Of a DNA stretch of 45,931 nucleotides, positions 9,801-18,081 are shown in pieces (within the stretch, counting starts at the first letter, position 1; the number at the start of each line of letters is the position of its first letter). The notes below the pieces were generated by a model, which was not told the origin of the DNA, made no database searches, and saw only the letters and a program-made list of their open reading frames with translations. Made by a program: the position numbers and the translations under genes. Source of the stretch: Planctomycetota bacterium. GTDB taxonomy: Bacteria; Planctomycetota; Planctomycetia; Gemmatales; Gemmataceae. The stretch is from NCBI GenBank assembly GCA_026692965.1, contig JAPLNF010000330.1, positions 800 to 46,730 on the forward strand. The letters run 5' to 3'.

Positions 9801-10061
9801 TTTCTGCCTGCGAACCTTATCAGGTTCTGCAATAGCTTTTGACAACTGAGTTCGAGCGATCTCAAGAGGAATGTTTCCTTTCAACTCTTTTGACGCCATT
9901 TTATCAAGGATCTTTAGATAATCCAAAGCAAGATCGACGTCCCCACGCTTCCTTAATCCATCAACAAAATCCAAATCGATTCGCTCTTTGACCGTTTGAG
10001 CAAAAACTAGAATAGGTGTAACTAATATTAGACAAAGCAAAATCGCAACAATTCTTTTCAT
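6864..10061 (-). CDS. large secreted tetratricopeptide repeat protein
   Basis: The 1065-residue product starts with a signal peptide (MKRIVAILLCLILVTPILVFAQ), and the rest is almost wholly helical with many TPR-like units. Examples are DVDLALDYLKILDKM, FYYFNEKQFDEAIAVGKQF, KKYSEAVTTLEQVNP and EKALDLLRKAEKP. The Lys/Glu/Ala-rich C-terminus (TKTDAGNSAPKTGDKK) looks disordered. It should be exported and act as an extended scaffold. The ATG at 10061 is preceded by only a weak ribosome binding site. The gene lies between the zinc-ribbon/TPR membrane protein (130 bases upstream) and the smaller TPR gene, with which it overlaps, so the three TPR proteins may work as one assembly. That grouping is an inference from position; no function is known. 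Confidence 0.8.
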   Translation of the reverse strand: MKRIVAILLCLILVTPILVFAQTVKERIDLDFVDGLRKRGDVDLALDYLKILDKMASKELKGNIPLEIARTQLSKAIAEPDKVRRQKLYLGVMVEIKKFINENPKSARVSEAKLDLANLSIQMAKTKISEISSLRTNDEKVAKGNEAKALILDSRLQMKSAIKEMQDKLVTITGMTPAELAEAKSLAEKISLGEMDVALSFYDEAKSIIDTGKDKDRVLRGNIITEAIKAMEKLADRGDSDPQSWKAKAWIALFLMENGEPKKARPKLIEILTVSPTNKAANDAKRLARYFFLQVIKDAPDPTEKDVDKIIQNNSNKWLEDYKSYVKTPEGYGIRMLLAKSYIEQYRSKAVATNPQRKAELLTLARKQLTEIEQAENEYTDEARNLKISLMKEQGAFSKKVSELKSFEDCFTRAQYEISLIGAEEAKNTNPDDLEKKRKGHADTVIASLKQGLETKEAKETMKKGSGINQYEVNNARAMLAFYYFNEKQFDEAIAVGKQFVIDDPRSSQAATASLYTLGAYSQKIAELEKSGATEDKVKSAQSDMALFGKMMMERWPSDTPGDNARHQLAMFMVKDKKYSEAVTTLEQVNPTYQGFPFCMYELGNAALAAEGEAKDGKNRAKAVKAFEAIQFPSEGSEPSLIKVYFIAKAKLGGEYYLAKRYVDLQKLSESLSVELLKPSNRLDMDQSKDDEIRKAIVNNVGNLKLFALYGLANTSFNQSKLADVSVLLDPLVQKASEGKTPEIKQNLQLGSALFGMALQANISIGEIEKARKVVKALQYLSSDAEASGTANVVLLQLNSLIGEQIKDLRKKGDPKALETAVKGFTTILDDVTKEDASKKKAITNDLVRLISINYSTMGLNEKALDLLRKAEKPKDTSDAKAVSVYKGIQLQQVRELRYLKKFDEANKLIDEIIGTKEVPGWGNKDIDSLLEKVKLIESQEKYSVSSSMASQIVKALVGKSSDNQIKEKYLEAYYHMVYGLYKYGETSKDTAKVAKGLSDAAGLIEKLESSQPDFGSIDSKKRFNDLFFSENKLKEAYEALKAKRAASGTKTDAGNSAPKTGDKK

Positions 10062-10191
10062 GACAAACTAACCCATACTTAAAAGGTAAAAACAAAAGTA
10101 CTGCGTTCCCAATAAACATCTACAGCACTACTTTATTATTTCAAAAGTAAGCCCATTGTCATAGCAAAAACCAAAAAATCGGGTACAAAGT

Positions 10192-12087
10192 TTATTTCTT
10201 TTTCAAGTTATTATCAGCGGATAGGGCTATTCCCAAATAACCAAAAGACTTTTCAGGTTCAGAAGTTTTTAACAAAGCCTCCTTAAACCAAGTAGATTTT
10301 TTTGAATTTATGCCAACATGACGGTAAGCCATTGCTTTGCTTAAAGAAGCAGTTTCCATTTTATTTGCATCTACGAGTGTTGCAGAAGTAGTATCTTCTT
10401 TAACGAGAAATGATGCGAGTAAAAATCTGGATTTAATCTGTTTGTAATCTTTCATAGCCTGAGGAACTTTATCTGCGGCTTTAAACCAAGATTCGGATGA
10501 AATCTTTAAGTTTTGAGAAATAGCGGAAAGCACCAAGTAGGATTGAACAGTATCAACATTGGGCATCACACCTTCACTAACAATACGATTCAATTCATCT
10601 TTAAGCACTGAAATATCTTTGCCAAGAATTGATGCAAGAAACGAAACCTTGGTTAAGCAATTTAAACGAAAAACTGCATCAGCATTTTTGAAATTTGCTG
10701 ACCCTACCAATGTTTCCAATTTCTCATTTATCAAATCAACACAAAGCAAACAATATATATCAGCTTCATTGTTAGAATCTTTAGTAAAAGCAAAGGGCAA
10801 AGGTTTGTCTTTTTCTGCGATTGTAAAAAATGCAGCAGCATAAGGAGAAACGGGAGTAGTCGGAGCGGAAGTGTAACGGGTTCTAATAGATTCCAAGATC
10901 TGTTTTGAAGCATCAATTTTCTGAGCCTTAAACAACTCCATACCAACCACAGCTAAAAAATCTGAGTGGTCATCGATTTTTTTATCTTTCGAAACAGCAG
11001 AACCAGAAAGAACTTGTGAAGCAAAAGCAAGTGCACGATCTGTTTCACCGCTGGCAACAAATGAAGCCGTGGCCTCTTTCAATGCAATAAGTTTAATCTC
11101 AGGAATGGTAAAAGACTCGAAAGGTTGCTTTAAAAACTTCTGAACTTCATCCCATTTTAATTTTTTATTATCCCGGACATCATCTTTACCCCCACCCAAT
11201 TCGACTATGGATCTGGATAATTCGAGTAATGCAAAATCTTTTTCAAGCAAAGAGCTAGCTTTATCCAAAGAAGCTAAAGCAGATTGAAGAGTTTTTTTTA
11301 TTTTTGCAGCAGGAATTTCAGGATTTTCTGACAAGCGATAAGAGGCAATTCCAGCAAGGAGAACAGCCTTGATTTCACCAGAAGCGTTAGCAAGTTCACC
11401 ACTTTTTATATTAAGTTCGATTTTGGCAATTTGTGCATCCCCGTTAACTTTGCCCTGATAGGAATTATAATAAAGAAACCCTAATAATCCGGAGACAAGC
11501 ACAACTAAAACCGTTACAGCCCGTTTAATTTTTTCAGCACGCGTTAATGGCTCATACTCCTCAACAATTGCACCTGCCTCGAGCAAGGCATCACGGGAAA
11601 CGGTATCCATGGTGGAATTCCATGTACCTTCAAGTTCTGGTTCTTCTTTTCGTAAAGCCCCAGAAGGCCGTTTATCGGGTTGTTTTTTCCAATCGGGGCC
11701 AGCTTTTTTAACAACTGCTGGCATAGGAACCTTAAGAATTCTCCTACACCCAGGGCAGGGCGCCTGTTTTCCACCTAAATCGATAGGCAGGGAAACTTTT
11801 TCATCACAAAAAGTACATTCAAATTGAATGAATTGAGGAACTACATCTTCTTCTTGCTTAGTTTCTTCAAGAGCTAATGCCGCCATCGCTTCGATATCTT
11901 GTTCCGCCTGGCTTTTGGTTTTAACCGAAGCCTGGGGAGAAGTGATTTCAGGAGGTACGCTATCTGCTGGTAATGCAGGTACTATTAAAGGAACTTTGCA
12001 ATTTGGACAAGGAATAGTTTTACCTGCAAATTTATCAGCAGCTTTAAACTTTTTTTTGCAAGCATTACAAGAAAACTGGACAGGCAT
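10192..12087 (-). CDS. double zinc-ribbon, single-helix membrane protein with TPR-like periplasmic part
   Basis: The 631-residue product has two N-terminal zinc ribbons of the planctomycete type: CNACKKKF...CPNC within residues 4-35 and CTFCDEKV...CPGC near residues 92-115. A linker follows, then one transmembrane helix near residues 188-208 (AVTVLVVLVSGLLGFLYY), then about 420 mostly helical residues with TPR-like character. The topology is thus likely cytoplasmic zinc ribbons and periplasmic repeats. The start chosen is the ATG at 12087, with GAGGA nine bases upstream; a TTG at 12096 is only three bases from that site. The gene is upstream of the two exported TPR genes on the same strand. 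The ribbons could bind protein or nucleic acid; no ligand can be read from sequence. Confidence 0.8.
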   Translation of the reverse strand: MPVQFSCNACKKKFKAADKFAGKTIPCPNCKVPLIVPALPADSVPPEITSPQASVKTKSQAEQDIEAMAALALEETKQEEDVVPQFIQFECTFCDEKVSLPIDLGGKQAPCPGCRRILKVPMPAVVKKAGPDWKKQPDKRPSGALRKEEPELEGTWNSTMDTVSRDALLEAGAIVEEYEPLTRAEKIKRAVTVLVVLVSGLLGFLYYNSYQGKVNGDAQIAKIELNIKSGELANASGEIKAVLLAGIASYRLSENPEIPAAKIKKTLQSALASLDKASSLLEKDFALLELSRSIVELGGGKDDVRDNKKLKWDEVQKFLKQPFESFTIPEIKLIALKEATASFVASGETDRALAFASQVLSGSAVSKDKKIDDHSDFLAVVGMELFKAQKIDASKQILESIRTRYTSAPTTPVSPYAAAFFTIAEKDKPLPFAFTKDSNNEADIYCLLCVDLINEKLETLVGSANFKNADAVFRLNCLTKVSFLASILGKDISVLKDELNRIVSEGVMPNVDTVQSYLVLSAISQNLKISSESWFKAADKVPQAMKDYKQIKSRFLLASFLVKEDTTSATLVDANKMETASLSKAMAYRHVGINSKKSTWFKEALLKTSEPEKSFGYLGIALSADNNLKKK

Positions 12088-12143
12088 GTGCAACAATCCT
12101 CGTGAATCAACCTAAATAATAAAGCTGAGACTAAGATAAATGA

Positions 12144-13298
12144 TTATCTAATGACAGGAAGAGCAAATTTCTTTTCATGGGTGCCAAGCCCTTTTTCCAC
12201 TATCAAGTTTCCACTTTGAGCTTCTTCAATTTCCCATTTTTCAACTTCTTCAAGGAGAGCATCCACCATTTCGCTTTCGAGAACATGGCGCACAATTTCG
12301 CCTCTTTTAAAAATAACACCTTTCCCTTTACCAGCTGCAATGCCTAAATCTGCTTCCCGAGCTTCTCCAGGCCCATTAACAATACAGCCAAGGATGCTTA
12401 TTTTAATCGGCGTTGTTTTTCCTGCGAGTCGTTTTTCAACTTGGGCAATAATTCCTTCGAGATCAATTTCAAGTCGGCCACAAGTAGGACATGCGATAAG
12501 TTCAGGCTTTCGGACCCTTCTTTGCGTTGCTTGAAGAATATCAAACGCTGCTTGAATTTCTGGAACAGGATCGCCCAATAAACTAATTCGAATGGTGTCG
12601 CCTATGCCATCAAGCAACAATGGAGCCAATCCACAGGCTGATTTTGTAACGGCATAGGGCGGTTTGCCAGCTTCCGTTATACCAATGTGAGTTGGGTAAT
12701 CTGCTTGTTTTGCAAAAATGCGATAGGCTTCAACAGCCGTAAGAACATCGCTTGATTTTAAAGAAACAATAATATTTTTCACACCTTCAGATTCAGCTAT
12801 TTCAAGATATCGAAGCGCACTTTCAACCATGGCAGGAGGGCAGGGAAAGCCGTATTTTTCAACAAGTTCTTTTTCCAAACTTCCAGCGTTAACACCGATA
12901 CGAATGGGTAAACCTTTATCCTTGGCTTTTCTAAGAACTTGCCTATATCGATCATATCCACCAATATTACCCGGATTAATGCGGATTTTATCAATCGGAT
13001 GATCCATTGCCTGAAGGGCCATTTTATAATCAAAATGAATATCACAGATCAAAGGAATACCAATCTTTTTTCGGATCTCGCCCAAAGCATGAGCATCTTC
13101 AGCCTTAGGCACAGTAACTCGAACTAATTCACAGCCAGCCTCTTCAAGAGCATGAATCTGCTTAATTACTTCTTCCACAAAGTGGGTATCGGGAGTGGTC
13201 ATCGATTGAACAAGAATCGGATTATTACCACCAATAACACGATTACCAATCATTACTTCACGAGTTTTATGCCGAGTAAAAGGGTGCTTATATGACAT
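12144..13298 (-). CDS. ispG: 4-hydroxy-3-methylbut-2-enyl diphosphate synthase (flavodoxin/ferredoxin), IspG/GcpE
   Basis: IspG makes HMBPP from MEcPP in the non-mevalonate isoprenoid pathway, using a [4Fe-4S] cluster in the cytoplasm. The ATG at 13298 is preferred: AAAGGA lies ten bases upstream, while an upstream in-frame ATG at 13343 has no such site. With this start (384 residues) the cluster ligands fall at Cys270, Cys273 (CPTCGR) and Cys305 (GCIVNGPGE) with Glu312, exactly the positions in the E. coli enzyme. The N-terminal TIM-barrel hallmarks NPILVQSMTTPDT and RVTVPKAEDA are present. It is the short bacterial form, without the extra domain of the plant and chlamydial type. Neighbours are the zinc-ribbon/TPR gene downstream and mnmE upstream, with no obvious functional link. 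Confidence 0.97.
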   Translation of the reverse strand: MSYKHPFTRHKTREVMIGNRVIGGNNPILVQSMTTPDTHFVEEVIKQIHALEEAGCELVRVTVPKAEDAHALGEIRKKIGIPLICDIHFDYKMALQAMDHPIDKIRINPGNIGGYDRYRQVLRKAKDKGLPIRIGVNAGSLEKELVEKYGFPCPPAMVESALRYLEIAESEGVKNIIVSLKSSDVLTAVEAYRIFAKQADYPTHIGITEAGKPPYAVTKSACGLAPLLLDGIGDTIRISLLGDPVPEIQAAFDILQATQRRVRKPELIACPTCGRLEIDLEGIIAQVEKRLAGKTTPIKISILGCIVNGPGEAREADLGIAAGKGKGVIFKRGEIVRHVLESEMVDALLEEVEKWEIEEAQSGNLIVEKGLGTHEKKFALPVIR

Positions 13299-13413
13299 AT
13301 GAATGGAGTCCTTTCTATTAGGAAAAAGCCGGGGATCTTCCATGGCTTGAAGTATATACGAAAATAAACATCATCCCAAACACAAACATAAGCTAAGTTG
13401 ATGCAACTACCAA

Positions 13414-14763
13414 TTATTTTCCAACACAAAAACGACTAAACATGCGATCTAAAAGATCATCCGTAAAAACCTGCCCGGTAATCTGGCCTAAATTCTCAAT
13501 TGCTTCCCTTAACTCTAAGGCTAAAATTTCCAAAGGTTCTTCAAAAAGAACACAATGATGAGCCCTGCGTAGATTATCAAGACACAGATTGGCATACCCA
13601 TTTATTCTAGCAAGCCCAGAGGCAGATGCAGAACCATTTTTTTGATGTACAAGTTCAATAATATTTTTCTTCAAAAGATCAATACCATGAGATGTAACAG
13701 AACTAGTATGAATCCAATTATCTGGCCCTTTAGAAACATCAATTTTAGTGGCAACTTTAAGCAATGATTTATCATCAGCCTTTAAAAAAAGATCTAGAAC
13801 TTGCTGGTGATCCTTGTCGGCACAATAAACAATCACATCGGCAAGGCCTATATCTTTAACTGCTAATTTTTGAGCCTGTTGTTCGATAAAATCTCGTCCA
13901 TCTTCAATACCAGGCGCATCAACAAGCTCAAAAAAAGAATCATCCCAATCAATTCTGGAAGTGACCAAATCTCTTGTGGTTCCTGGAATCGGGCTAACAA
14001 GAGATTTTTGCCCACTCACTAAAATATTGAATAATGAAGACTTACCAGCATTCGGAGGACCAACAATTATAACTCGAATTTTTTCATCGCCAACACCCCG
14101 AGACTGAAGCTTTTTGACTAAAACAATTATTTGGGCAAGCATATCGCCAATTATTTTAAGGATCGCATCAGAACTGATAATCTGAATGTCTTCAGTTGAA
14201 AAATCTAGATTAGCCTCCACATCTGCAAGAAGATTAAGTAACTCATCTTTAACCTTATGCAAGGGATCAAAAACACCCCCAGCAAGTTTGCCCAGAGCTT
14301 TATGCAACCCATCTGGAGTTGAAGCTTCAATCACCTGATGAATTGCATCCACTTGCGCAATATCAACTTTCCCATTGAGAAAGGCACGTAGGGTGAACTC
14401 TCCAGGTTTAGCAGGCCTGAAGCCACACTCAAAGAGTTTTGAAAATACTAAGTCCACAATCCAAGAATTAGAAATGAGATGTAATTCGATAACATCTTGG
14501 CCAGTGTAGGAAGCAGGGGATTTCCAAAAATAGAAATCAATTTCAACCGAACGAAAATCATCTAACAAAAAATTGGCAGGAATAAGCCCTTTAGAAATTT
14601 GAAGACCAGCGGTTTTAAATTGAAGAAAAGAAGAAACGCAATCCAAAGCCTTGTCGCCAGTAATACGAATAATCTGCCTAGCACCATAGCCCGAAGGCGA
14701 AGAGCAAGCGCAAATCAAGTCATCCGAAAGAAGTATTTCCCGTTTCAAAATAGGTAACCCCAA
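13414..14763 (-). CDS. mnmE: tRNA uridine-5-carboxymethylaminomethyl modification GTPase MnmE
   Basis: MnmE, with MnmG, modifies the wobble uridine of several tRNAs. The 449-residue length is normal. The N-terminal tetrahydrofolate-binding domain (DDLICACSSPSGYGARQIIRITG) is followed by helices and the G domain: G1 GPPNAGKSS (235-243), G2 GTTRD (261-265), G3 DAPG (282-285) and G4 TKID. The C-terminus is FCVGK, the family's C-x-G-K end with the functional Cys. Two motifs are unusual: G3 is usually DTAG and G4 usually NKxD. No ATG lies near the N-terminus, so a TTG start is needed; the one at 14763 is eight bases after the yidC stop, suggesting coupled translation. A second TTG five codons later is possible. 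Confidence 0.95.
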   Translation of the reverse strand: MGLPILKREILLSDDLICACSSPSGYGARQIIRITGDKALDCVSSFLQFKTAGLQISKGLIPANFLLDDFRSVEIDFYFWKSPASYTGQDVIELHLISNSWIVDLVFSKLFECGFRPAKPGEFTLRAFLNGKVDIAQVDAIHQVIEASTPDGLHKALGKLAGGVFDPLHKVKDELLNLLADVEANLDFSTEDIQIISSDAILKIIGDMLAQIIVLVKKLQSRGVGDEKIRVIIVGPPNAGKSSLFNILVSGQKSLVSPIPGTTRDLVTSRIDWDDSFFELVDAPGIEDGRDFIEQQAQKLAVKDIGLADVIVYCADKDHQQVLDLFLKADDKSLLKVATKIDVSKGPDNWIHTSSVTSHGIDLLKKNIIELVHQKNGSASASGLARINGYANLCLDNLRRAHHCVLFEEPLEILALELREAIENLGQITGQVFTDDLLDRMFSRFCVGK

Positions 14764-14770
14764 CCACGGG

Positions 14771-17134
14771 TTATTTTTTCTCGGCTTGTTTTAGAATATC
14801 ATTAAACCAATCACGCCAACGGTCGAGAGCAGTTTTTTCGGTATTATTCTTTTCTAAAGCCTTATTAGCGAGCTCTTTGCGTAAATTTTTAGCAGACTTC
14901 ACGTTGTTATTGGAATCTAATTTCGAAATATCAGCACCATTGGACGATGCTAACAAAGGCTGTTGGCCAGTTTTAGTTTTAGGCAACAATTTTCTTTCAG
15001 CTAGGCCCCACAAACTACTGGCAATAAAATAAATGCAAAGGCCGGCAGCAACCTTATAAAACATGAATCCCATGAATACCATCATGTAGGTCATCATTTT
15101 TTGTTGAGCTTCTTGCTGTTCATCCGTAGGAGGGGGGGTAAACATTTTTTGCTGTAAAACCATCAAGCTAATAGCAAAAATTGGAAGAAGGTTAAAATAA
15201 GGCCCAAGATAAAAAAAGCCTCCATAATCTTCTGGATTACTGATTAGAGGGATTGAGGCGCCCCAATTAATTAGCATGTCTGGTGCAGCTAGGTTGATAA
15301 TCCAAGTAGGCCAGAAAGTAGCAAGACGAAAATGGATGCTTTCCTGCAAGGCAAAATAAAGACCCATAAAAACAGGCATTTGAATTAGAACCACCCAGCA
15401 AGTACCAAAAGGGTTGACATTATATTTGCGATATAATTCCATTTGGGCCAAACCAATCGCTTGCTTATCACCCTTCAATTTTTCTTGCATCTTTTTCAAC
15501 TCAGGAGCAAGCTCTTGCATCTTAATACTCATGATTGCTTGCTTCCTACTTAAAGGAAACATCAGCCCACGAATTAAAATGGTAAGAAAAATGATACAAA
15601 GCCCAAAATTAGGAAGGATAAGGTAAACTTTCCACAAAATCCAATGCATCATGTTTGTGCATTTGATAACAATATCGGTCCAAAAAATGGAAGCACAAAA
15701 AGATCCAATCCAACCAGGGGATTGATAATCTGTCATGGTGTTTAAACCAAGTTTATTCGTATATCTGGAAACCTGATCAGAATTAACCATTGCGTTATTA
15801 CTAAAATCACCAAGCAAACTAGTTTTTACCGGGCCATTATAAAGCAAATATTTATGGGTTACTGGTTTTCCTGCGACAAGATTGAACTGCTTGGATGTAA
15901 GCCTTACTGTGATGTCATTATCAAATAATGGCTGAGCCTGAGTTTCTTTCCGAACATCAATAACAGCATACATGGGCTTTTTATCAGGAGTGGCTATATG
16001 GCGATAATAAATTGCTATTTGTCTGCCTAACCCAAACTGGGACTCCATCTTCTCGAAAGATTCTTTACTATCGAACCAAAAGGTTTCATCTTTACCATCA
16101 ACACGAAGATTAAGGCTGCGATTTAAGGGATCAATTTTAGAAATACTCCCCCGAGCATAAGTGGCATCAAGTGTGGGACGAACTTTTTCAATAATTTTTT
16201 GATCAGGCTGATCTTCATCAACAACAACCATTGAGGAAAAATACTGGATGGCAACGCCTGCATACCGAAACCAATGATTCAACTGATTATTTACAAGAAC
16301 TTCACTTCCGCCCATCCAACTAGCAATCTGCCTACCATCCTGAAGATCGCGATAAATATTATTGCGGTCATCAACTTGTGCAATTAAAGCGTTTCTAAAA
16401 ATATTTGTATACCAATCACCTTCAACCGGAAGACTTCTAGGGCCTGTAACTTGGTATCTAAATGGAATAACAGCGGTGTCGTCTGTGGAAAAAACCAATT
16501 CCATGCCTACATGGTAATCGTTCTTCGAAAGAGTAAAAGTTTTAGAAATAAGAATGTTCTGCAATTTCGTTTCAAAAACAAGTTTCTGAACTGCAATCCC
16601 TTTAGAATTAATTTCTTCGATTGGACCTGAAGCGATCTTCCAATCAGTTTTACCTAATAGATCCATAGGTTGATCGCCAAATTGATCTTTAAAATCAAAA
16701 TGATAAAGGTAATTTGCACCAGCATGCCAGCGAGATTCTAGGGGTATTAAATCCAAACTTTTGGGTTTTTTCTCAGTTTGATTAATCCAAACAGGTCTGC
16801 CAAGATTATCAGCTTGCTGAAATTTATTAAGTACCACTTTGCGGACACAAGCGCCAAAGGTATCAAAAGTAATTCCGAGATGGAAACCTGACGAGGAATC
16901 TTCGCTGCCAAGGGTTACGAAATTCCCACGTTCTTTGAAAGGAGCTAGGGACAAACCATTATCATTATCTTTCGCATTATCATTTAATTTAACTGGGTTT
17001 TTTTCAACAAAAGGTTCAACAACTTCAGGTTTTTTTTTAGGAGCAGGCCAAAGAGATTCACGGATTTGAATCCATGCTGCAAAAAGCAGAAAAGAAGCTG
17101 TAAAAAACAAAAGGAAATTCTTATTATTCTTCAT
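14771..17134 (-). CDS. yidC: membrane protein insertase YidC/Oxa1
   Basis: YidC inserts and folds inner-membrane proteins, with or without SecYEG. The 787-residue product has an N-terminal transmembrane anchor (residues 7-22), a long periplasmic beta-rich domain (about 60-460) and the C-terminal five-helix Oxa1 core (about 480-720). The core contains the positively charged loop around RKQAIMSIKMQELAPELKKM and the segment YRKYNVNPFGTCWVVLIQMPVF typical of the family. The hydrophilic tail is Lys-rich, as expected for ribosome contact. It is longer than the E. coli protein (548 residues), mostly through the periplasmic domain and tail. mnmE follows after seven bases; the yidC-mnmE pairing is conserved in many bacteria, which supports both calls. 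A terminator-like hairpin stands just upstream, so yidC probably has its own promoter. Confidence 0.96.
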   Translation of the reverse strand: MKNNKNFLLFFTASFLLFAAWIQIRESLWPAPKKKPEVVEPFVEKNPVKLNDNAKDNDNGLSLAPFKERGNFVTLGSEDSSSGFHLGITFDTFGACVRKVVLNKFQQADNLGRPVWINQTEKKPKSLDLIPLESRWHAGANYLYHFDFKDQFGDQPMDLLGKTDWKIASGPIEEINSKGIAVQKLVFETKLQNILISKTFTLSKNDYHVGMELVFSTDDTAVIPFRYQVTGPRSLPVEGDWYTNIFRNALIAQVDDRNNIYRDLQDGRQIASWMGGSEVLVNNQLNHWFRYAGVAIQYFSSMVVVDEDQPDQKIIEKVRPTLDATYARGSISKIDPLNRSLNLRVDGKDETFWFDSKESFEKMESQFGLGRQIAIYYRHIATPDKKPMYAVIDVRKETQAQPLFDNDITVRLTSKQFNLVAGKPVTHKYLLYNGPVKTSLLGDFSNNAMVNSDQVSRYTNKLGLNTMTDYQSPGWIGSFCASIFWTDIVIKCTNMMHWILWKVYLILPNFGLCIIFLTILIRGLMFPLSRKQAIMSIKMQELAPELKKMQEKLKGDKQAIGLAQMELYRKYNVNPFGTCWVVLIQMPVFMGLYFALQESIHFRLATFWPTWIINLAAPDMLINWGASIPLISNPEDYGGFFYLGPYFNLLPIFAISLMVLQQKMFTPPPTDEQQEAQQKMMTYMMVFMGFMFYKVAAGLCIYFIASSLWGLAERKLLPKTKTGQQPLLASSNGADISKLDSNNNVKSAKNLRKELANKALEKNNTEKTALDRWRDWFNDILKQAEKK

Positions 17135-17157
17135 ATTTATATTGAATGGATTTAAGG

Positions 17158-17185
17158 AAAAAAAAGTATAGGGATTCGCCTATGC
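17158..17185 (-). terminator. Rho-independent terminator after the metallophosphoesterase gene
   Basis: Read on the minus strand, a short hairpin (GCATAGG, loop, CCTATAC; seven pairs with one mismatch) is followed at once by eight T residues (plus-strand A run 17158-17165). It lies 5 bases after the metallophosphoesterase stop and 23 bases before the yidC start, so it would separate the two genes. Confidence 0.6.
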
Positions 17186-17190
17186 TTAAA

Positions 17191-17952
17191 CTAGCGACCT
17201 TCCTTAAGACGATCACCCAGAAAATTTTCCAACTCGGGAATCGCATAGATCTTTTTGGCAGTAATCTCAAAGTCATAAGACACTCTGCGATAACTGATAC
17301 GATTATTTTCAAGAATTACATAACAAGACTTTGGATTACTATCGCGAGGCTGGCCAACCGAACCCACATTACAAAGGGTTTTACGATTATCTAGCAAATA
17401 GGAGAAATCAAATTCTTCTGGGCTTTGAAATTGATAAAGGTCGGTGCCTTCCTGCTGCACGAAAATTCCAGGGACATGAGTGTGGCCTTGAAAACAATAT
17501 TTTCCTACGAGAGAAAAGATTCTTTCCATTTTTCTGTTGTTATAAATATCTTCTGGAAAAACGTATTCATTTAAAGGGTTTCGAGCAGAACCATGAACAA
17601 AAAGAAGTTCTTCTTCACGGTGCAAGCGAGGGCGCGCAGATAGAAAATTCCAGCGTTTGGAGCGTTCTTCTGGAGCCCCCCCGGTCTCTAATTGTTTTCT
17701 TGTCCAAAAGATAGCACGCTCGGCCGAAGGATTAAACCCATCGGGATCAAATAATGCGCCCTGATCATGATTCCCTAGGAGAACCACCTTGCAATTCATG
17801 ACTAAATCGACACATTCACAAGGGTTTGGGCCATAGCCCACAACATCGCCCAGGCAATAAATCTCGTCTACACCTTGAGATTTGATGTCTTCGAGTACAT
17901 TACGAAATGCTTCAATATTTCCATGAATATCGCTAATAATCGCTTTTTTCAC
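17191..17952 (-). CDS. calcineurin-like metallophosphoesterase
   Basis: This is a two-metal phosphoesterase of about 253 residues. All family motifs are in order: SDIHGN near the N-terminus, [21 protein letters not shown] and the C-terminal GHTHVP, followed by [10 protein letters not shown]. These bind a dinuclear metal centre; family members cleave phosphomonoesters or diesters, and the closest pattern is the YfcE/MJ0936 type. No signal peptide is present, so the enzyme is cytoplasmic. The start is uncertain: GTG at 17952 puts Met-Lys-Lys directly before the first strand, and a TTG at 17967 would add five residues; no ATG is available. The physiological substrate is unknown. The gene is probably transcribed alone, since a terminator follows it. 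Confidence 0.9.
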   Translation of the reverse strand: MKKAIISDIHGNIEAFRNVLEDIKSQGVDEIYCLGDVVGYGPNPCECVDLVMNCKVVLLGNHDQGALFDPDGFNPSAERAIFWTRKQLETGGAPEERSKRWNFLSARPRLHREEELLFVHGSARNPLNEYVFPEDIYNNRKMERIFSLVGKYCFQGHTHVPGIFVQQEGTDLYQFQSPEEFDFSYLLDNRKTLCNVGSVGQPRDSNPKSCYVILENNRISYRRVSYDFEITAKKIYAIPELENFLGDRLKEGR

Positions 17953-18081
17953 ATTTTCACCAACCAAATTAGAAACAAGTGCAAGTCAGTATCAATTCTG
18001 TACAAACACTCATCTTAGCTGATTTATACTGTTCTGCCATCGTTTTAAACACAATAAGTCGAGACTTCCCATTAAGTTGCA

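Noticed and set aside
17331-17714. Plus-strand open frame of 127 codons within the metallophosphoesterase
   Set aside because: It is antisense to a gene that has every family motif; no protein-like features were seen.
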